Below, piece after piece: positions 60,065 to 64,000 of a stretch of 64,000 nt of DNA. The translations under genes were made by a program, and so were the position numbers. Numbering within the stretch: position 1 is the first letter of the stretch; every line of letters starts with the position of its first letter. This DNA comes from Chondrosia reniformis (taxonomy: Eukaryota > Porifera > Demospongiae > Chondrillida > Chondrillidae). The DNA lies in NCBI GenBank assembly GCA_947172415.1, contig OX359201.1, positions 868,001-932,000 of the forward strand. The letters are read 5' to 3'. A model generated the notes under the pieces. That model worked only from the letters and a program-made list of their open reading frames with translations, was not told where the DNA came from and did no database searches.

Positions 60065-60244
60065 TTTATTCCAAGAACGCCTGACGTAAAGAACTCGAAA
60101 AGAGTGGTAGAGATCTGTAATGGTCAACTCTCCGAGAGGGACAAGGTACGTAGTGGTCGTGAGGGTTCGGCCCTTGGAAACGGTAGTAGACTGATGACGT
60201 CATAAATCGTCATGCGAAAAATGCTAGACTGCGGTCAGAGAAAA
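60065..60244. promoter_or_regulatory. Divergent promoter, acidic-repeat gene / POMT1-like
   Basis: There are 180 bases between start codons on opposite strands. The interval is noticeably more GC-rich than the surroundings and contains 'tgatgacgtcat', a CRE/ATF-type palindrome (TGACGTCA), at about 60192-60203. The site is directly visible; its use is inference. Confidence 0.55.
60192..60203. promoter_or_regulatory. CRE-like palindrome TGATGACGTCAT
   Basis: A full TGACGTCA core lies in the short divergent promoter, about 45 bp upstream of the POMT1-like start and 130 bp upstream of the acidic-repeat gene. CREB/ATF factors bind this core in animals. Confidence 0.6.
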
Positions 60245-63200
60245 ATGGCTGACATTACGGGACTGAGACATCGTGGGACCGGTTCGATGGTACGTGTATT
60301 CTCCGGTAAAACTGATTAAAAATTTATAGTAGTATATTGGTGTATGCCTTGAAAATAGTGTTAATAAAATGAAAAATAAAATTTTTAATTTTTGACCTTT
60401 TTAGGAGGAAGATAAGTCGACAAAAAATTCGGAGAGTTTGAAGTCAAAAGCCAAATCTGAAAGGAAATCTGAGGCTTTAGCTAAACGTCAGACGGATGAC
60501 GCAACGGTATCTCCTGCAACGGCTCCATTGCACTCTATACCAAAGGATAGAGTACAGTCAGAACTGCTTAAACCACACGGAATCTCATTTTGGGAAGCCT
60601 TACAGCGGTCTCTGACTAGAATGAAGATTCAGGATCACAATGGTCACTACGAGGTTGATGTCGTTCTGTGGTTTCTAATATTTCTGGCCATTGCAAGTCG
60701 ACTGTGGCTCATAAATGAACCGAAATATACTGTGTAAGATCCTGATGGATGTATATATATATATCTCATGTTGACCTCAAAGGGGCGTGGTTTAGTGGGT
60801 GTGTCTGAAGAGGTCATTTGTGTCATCATTACCAGTATCATGGTCATGGTAGCATGGTGCTGTATAGTTGCTATGTATATACGTGCATACATTATACACA
60901 TAGCGTACAAGGGGATGCCACGAGTGCTTGTGTATAGAGCACTCCACTAAATGAAGACAGTTGTTTAGCCTTCATTGAAAAGGTGAAGGACTTTGAGAGC
61001 TAAAATGGCAAGATTATAGAACCTGGATTTTAACATTTAATGACTCAATATATACCAATTTATTTTATTGTATGTGGGAAATTTAGGGAATATCCCTTTG
61101 CATACCAACCCTTGTCCTGTATCAATATGTCATATAAAATGGCTACTGCATTAAACTTAATGGTGAAGTCAATATTAATGATAATCCTTTTTAGTTGATA
61201 TACGTAGATTAATAAACAGAGACTATAGATTGATTCATATCATTTCACTTCTATGGCTTCTTATCATTTATCTAGTTATACTGAGATCTTATTGTTAATA
61301 GTTTTCAATTTTATTTTTATTTTCTATTTTTATTAGATTTGATGAAGTCCATTTTGGAAAATTTGCAAGTTTATATCTTCAAGGAAAACATTTCTTTGAT
61401 GTTCATCCTCCCTTAGGAAAGCTACTATTTGCTTTCATAGGTGATATTTAGTGCCAAATGTGCCAAGTTACGCCATGTTTCAGTGTGATTATAAAATATC
61501 ACATATATTTGCCACCTTGATACTGATCCAACTTGATGCCATCCCATCTTGATACCGACCCATCTTGATACCATCCTACCTTGATACCATCCCACCTTGA
61601 TACCGACCCACATTGATACCGACCCACCTTGATACCGACCCACCTTGATACCATCCCATCTTGATACCGACCCACCTTGATACCGACCCACCTTGATACC
61701 GACCCACCTTGATACCATCCCACCTTGATACCGACCCACATTGATACCGACCCACCTTGATACCGACCCACCTTGATACCGACCCACCTTGATACCGACC
61801 CACCTTGATACCATCCCACCTTGATACCGACCCACCTTGATACCGACCCACATTGATACCGACCCACCTTGATACCATCCCACCTTGATACCGACCCACC
61901 TTGATACCGACCCACATTGATACCGACCCACCTTGATACCGACCCACCTTGATACCGACCCACCTTGATACCATCCCATCTTGATACCGACCCACCTTGA
62001 TACCGACCCACCTTGATACCGACCCACCTTGATACCGACCCACATTGATACCGACCCACCTTGATACCGACCCACCTTGATACCATCCCACCTTAATTGA
62101 TACCATCCCACCCAATAACAAAGTATATGGAGCTGGTATATATTGTTATATAAAGTCCTTTGAATAAGTTTCAAATGAAATGTCTGGTTGCTGCATTACA
62201 CGATACGTAGTTACCAAATAATTCCATCTGCTGTCATATTATCTGTGCTAGGTTATTTGTGTGGTTTTCGTGGAGAGTTCATGTTTGAACAGATTAATAT
62301 TCCATACCCGCCAATGGTGCCGTATGTAGCCATGAGAAGTGTTTCTGCTATTGCTGGCATATTACTGGTACCGTGTGTATTTAAGGTATGTAAGTAGTTT
62401 GGATAACTTTGGATACTCTCTAGGTATTTCCTGTATACTACATACCTATGTTTACATTGTATTCTCTTGCATATGCTCATGTAATAGTTCTATATATACC
62501 CTCCATTTTGATTTCTATATGCCCTCACAATTCTTTAGATTGCTGTCTTAATTTTTTCCATTTCTCTTTTTCGAATTAGATTATGCGAGAATTGGGTTAT
62601 TCATTGACAAGTAGTTACCTAGCAGCATTCTTTGTTGTGGTTGGTAAGTACAGCGCATCTCTGTGAGTGGTAGTTTGTATGTGGTGAATGTCCTAACAAT
62701 TTAAGAGTGTATCTACGTAAGAACCTGTCACAATTTCAAATAAAGAACACAGCTGATATAAAGACATTTCTAGCTCTGATGGATACTAATCTAACTATAG
62801 ATAGTAGTATATAGTATCACTGATCTATCTTGTTTACTTACCTGTGGAATTACATGTTTTATATTTGATATTTATTTAGATAAACATTTCGATTTTATGA
62901 TGTACAGATGTTTCACTATAAATCCACACGTAAAGTGTATATGTAAGATAAGTTCGACGCCGTTAGAAGAAACCCCTACTCTATTACCAACTGGCTTCAT
63001 CAATACAATTTGTTCGGATATAATTTGTATGAATTAATTGCCGATGAAGGCCTTTGGTAATAGAGTAGGGCTTTCTTCTAACTGCATTGAACTTATCTTA
63101 CAAGAAGAAACAACAAAACTACATCTCTAAACGCTCTACAAGTCAACTTTCAAAAGAGAAGGGCTGTCGGTTTAAACATTCAATTCTAAAGAATTCACTG

Positions 63201-63798
63201 CTGCCGAAGCTCGCTAATATTTCATTTATTATGATCACAACCAATACGTTAAACTTTGCATATACTAGAAGGCTCAGTGAATACTGTCTTCGTTTATGTT
63301 TCATGTTTCCTGTTTCCTGTTTTGTAGATAATGCATTGGCTATTCAGAGTAGAACCATTATGTTGGATTCAATTCTCATCTTATCAACAAATTTAGCCGT
63401 TTTATTTTATTTGAAATTCTGTAATTGTAAAAGGTCAGTGTTAACAAATTGTCACATTTCTCCCTACACAAGAAGGCCTGTCCCTGTTATGCAATTATTC
63501 TTTAAAGGGGGGGGGGGGGGAGATGAAAAAATTAGAAGGGGGAGCAATGGTATGAGGGTGTCAAAGCAGTTTATATTAACTTCCCAAAAGTCTACAAGGG
63601 GACAAAATCAATCCCTGCTCCCCCTCCATGCAACTCTGATTATTTTAAGTACCAATTATTCACAAAATTATACTGGCATAACTGCGGTGCATACCAACCC
63701 ACTTAACTTGTGCCCCCTTGTCTTGTCTGCAGGAGGTGGTCTAGTAGGTGGTACGGCTACTTGCTGATGTCTGGAGTCAGTCTGGGAACACTCTTGGG
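60245..63798 (+). CDS. POMT1: Protein O-mannosyltransferase, POMT1-like (5' part; continues off the window)
   Basis: Exons 60245-60289, 60405-60733, 61337-61440, 62252-62385, 62580-62643, 63328-63433 and 63733-63798 join in phase. The last donor leads beyond the window. GT39 enzymes transfer mannose from dolichol-phosphate-mannose to Ser/Thr in the ER membrane. Visible landmarks are the first membrane helix ([16 protein letters not shown]) and the conserved luminal loop [20 protein letters not shown] with [10 protein letters not shown], where Asp-Glu is the catalytic pair of the family. Next are [10 protein letters not shown] and [14 protein letters not shown], with [13 protein letters not shown] matching human POMT1 ENALITQSRLMLLES and NLLAVLSYLKFFNC. 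The N-terminus has a long charged cytoplasmic extension (about 95 residues) not found in human POMT1. MIR domains would follow outside the window. Confidence 0.87.
61507..62107. repeat. 16-bp minisatellite in a POMT1-like intron
   Basis: About 37 copies of 'ccttgataccgaccca' with two common variants ('cattgatac' and 'ccatccca') lie in intron 3, starting some 65 bp after the exon 3 donor. Long minus-strand [11 protein letters not shown] ORFs are artefacts of the repeat. Confidence 0.96.
62947..63099. mobile_element. MITE-like inverted-repeat element in a POMT1-like intron
   Basis: Left end 'gataagttcgacgccgttag' followed by 'aagaaacccctactctatta' pairs with the right end 'taatagagtagggctttctt' and 'ctaactgcattgaacttatc'. 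The arms are about 44 bp with a few mismatches and flank about 65 bp. Similar end sequences appear in PPIL3 introns (about 17.45 and 17.89 kb). Confidence 0.78.
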
Positions 63799-64000
63799 GT
63801 AAGTGGAGCTGGTAGGTCCATACTACTGAGTAACGTTAGTAGCCAACAAATGTATGGATAGTATAGTCACGTATGGAATACCCTACATACCTACATACGT
63901 ATATAAGTACCACATATATATGGTGAATTAGGACACCAGTAGAGAAAGAGGCCTGATTAATGGAAAAGAACTAAATGTCAATACAACATACGTAAATTAC
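63799..64000. other. Start of the next POMT1-like intron
   Basis: AT-rich intronic sequence follows the donor after 63798. No further POMT1 exon is visible before the window ends. Confidence 0.6.

Noticed and set aside
61425-62174. Minus-strand ORF of 249 codons rich in [11 protein letters not shown]
   Set aside because: It is pure translation of the 16-bp minisatellite in a POMT1-like intron; three overlapping frames show the same repeat.

Overview
The window is nuclear DNA from an animal, and the best fit is an early-branching one such as a demosponge. It is AT-rich and gene-dense, with many short GT-AG introns, animal-type genes (POMT1-like, FIRRM-like, POLR1H, PPIL3), and membrane receptors that combine Ig-like ectodomains with CARD-like or Death domains. 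The sponge assignment is inference. I found no rRNA, tRNA, CRISPR array, prokaryotic operon or retroviral/LTR element. Gene models were built by hand from splice signals, reading phase and paralogue comparison. No search was run.

Layout. (1) 1.35-4.1 kb: an unrecognised five-exon gene (minus). (2) 6.0-27.8 kb: four paralogous receptor genes (minus), each with a signal peptide, a CUB-like domain, two Ig-like domains and one transmembrane helix. Their cytoplasmic ends differ: CARD-like (5994-9116), short tail only (9293-12327), CARD-like (13324-16840) and two Death domains (20989-27798). The cyclophilin PPIL3 (plus) lies inside the cluster, head-to-head with one receptor and tail-to-tail with another. 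(3) 28-34 kb: gene-poor, with one decayed exon of an unrecognised family. (4) 34.0-40.6 kb: two tandem paralogues of that family (minus); the gene at 1.35-4.1 kb may be a distant relative. (5) 41.5-54.8 kb: a 23-exon FIRRM (C1orf112) homologue (minus) with introns full of minisatellites, head-to-head with POLR1H (plus, 54.8-55.7 kb). (6) 56.3-57.5 kb: an intronless TPR gene (plus) whose C-terminal domain looks like a bacterial polymorphic-toxin tip. (7) 57.9-60.1 kb: an acidic repeat protein with an MGC acylation signal (minus), head-to-head with (8) a POMT1-like protein O-mannosyltransferase (plus) that runs off the right end.

The receptor cluster is the most interesting system. A shared ectodomain scaffold, encoded by phase-1 exons that appear homogenised between paralogues, is joined to different death-fold signalling modules or to none. 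This suggests a small recognition/cell-death receptor family with exchangeable outputs. FIRRM introns carry two tandem arrays that seem to copy the adjacent splice acceptor or donor. Introns and spacers also hold many hairpin or MITE-like insertions, including a perfect palindrome of about 380 bp.
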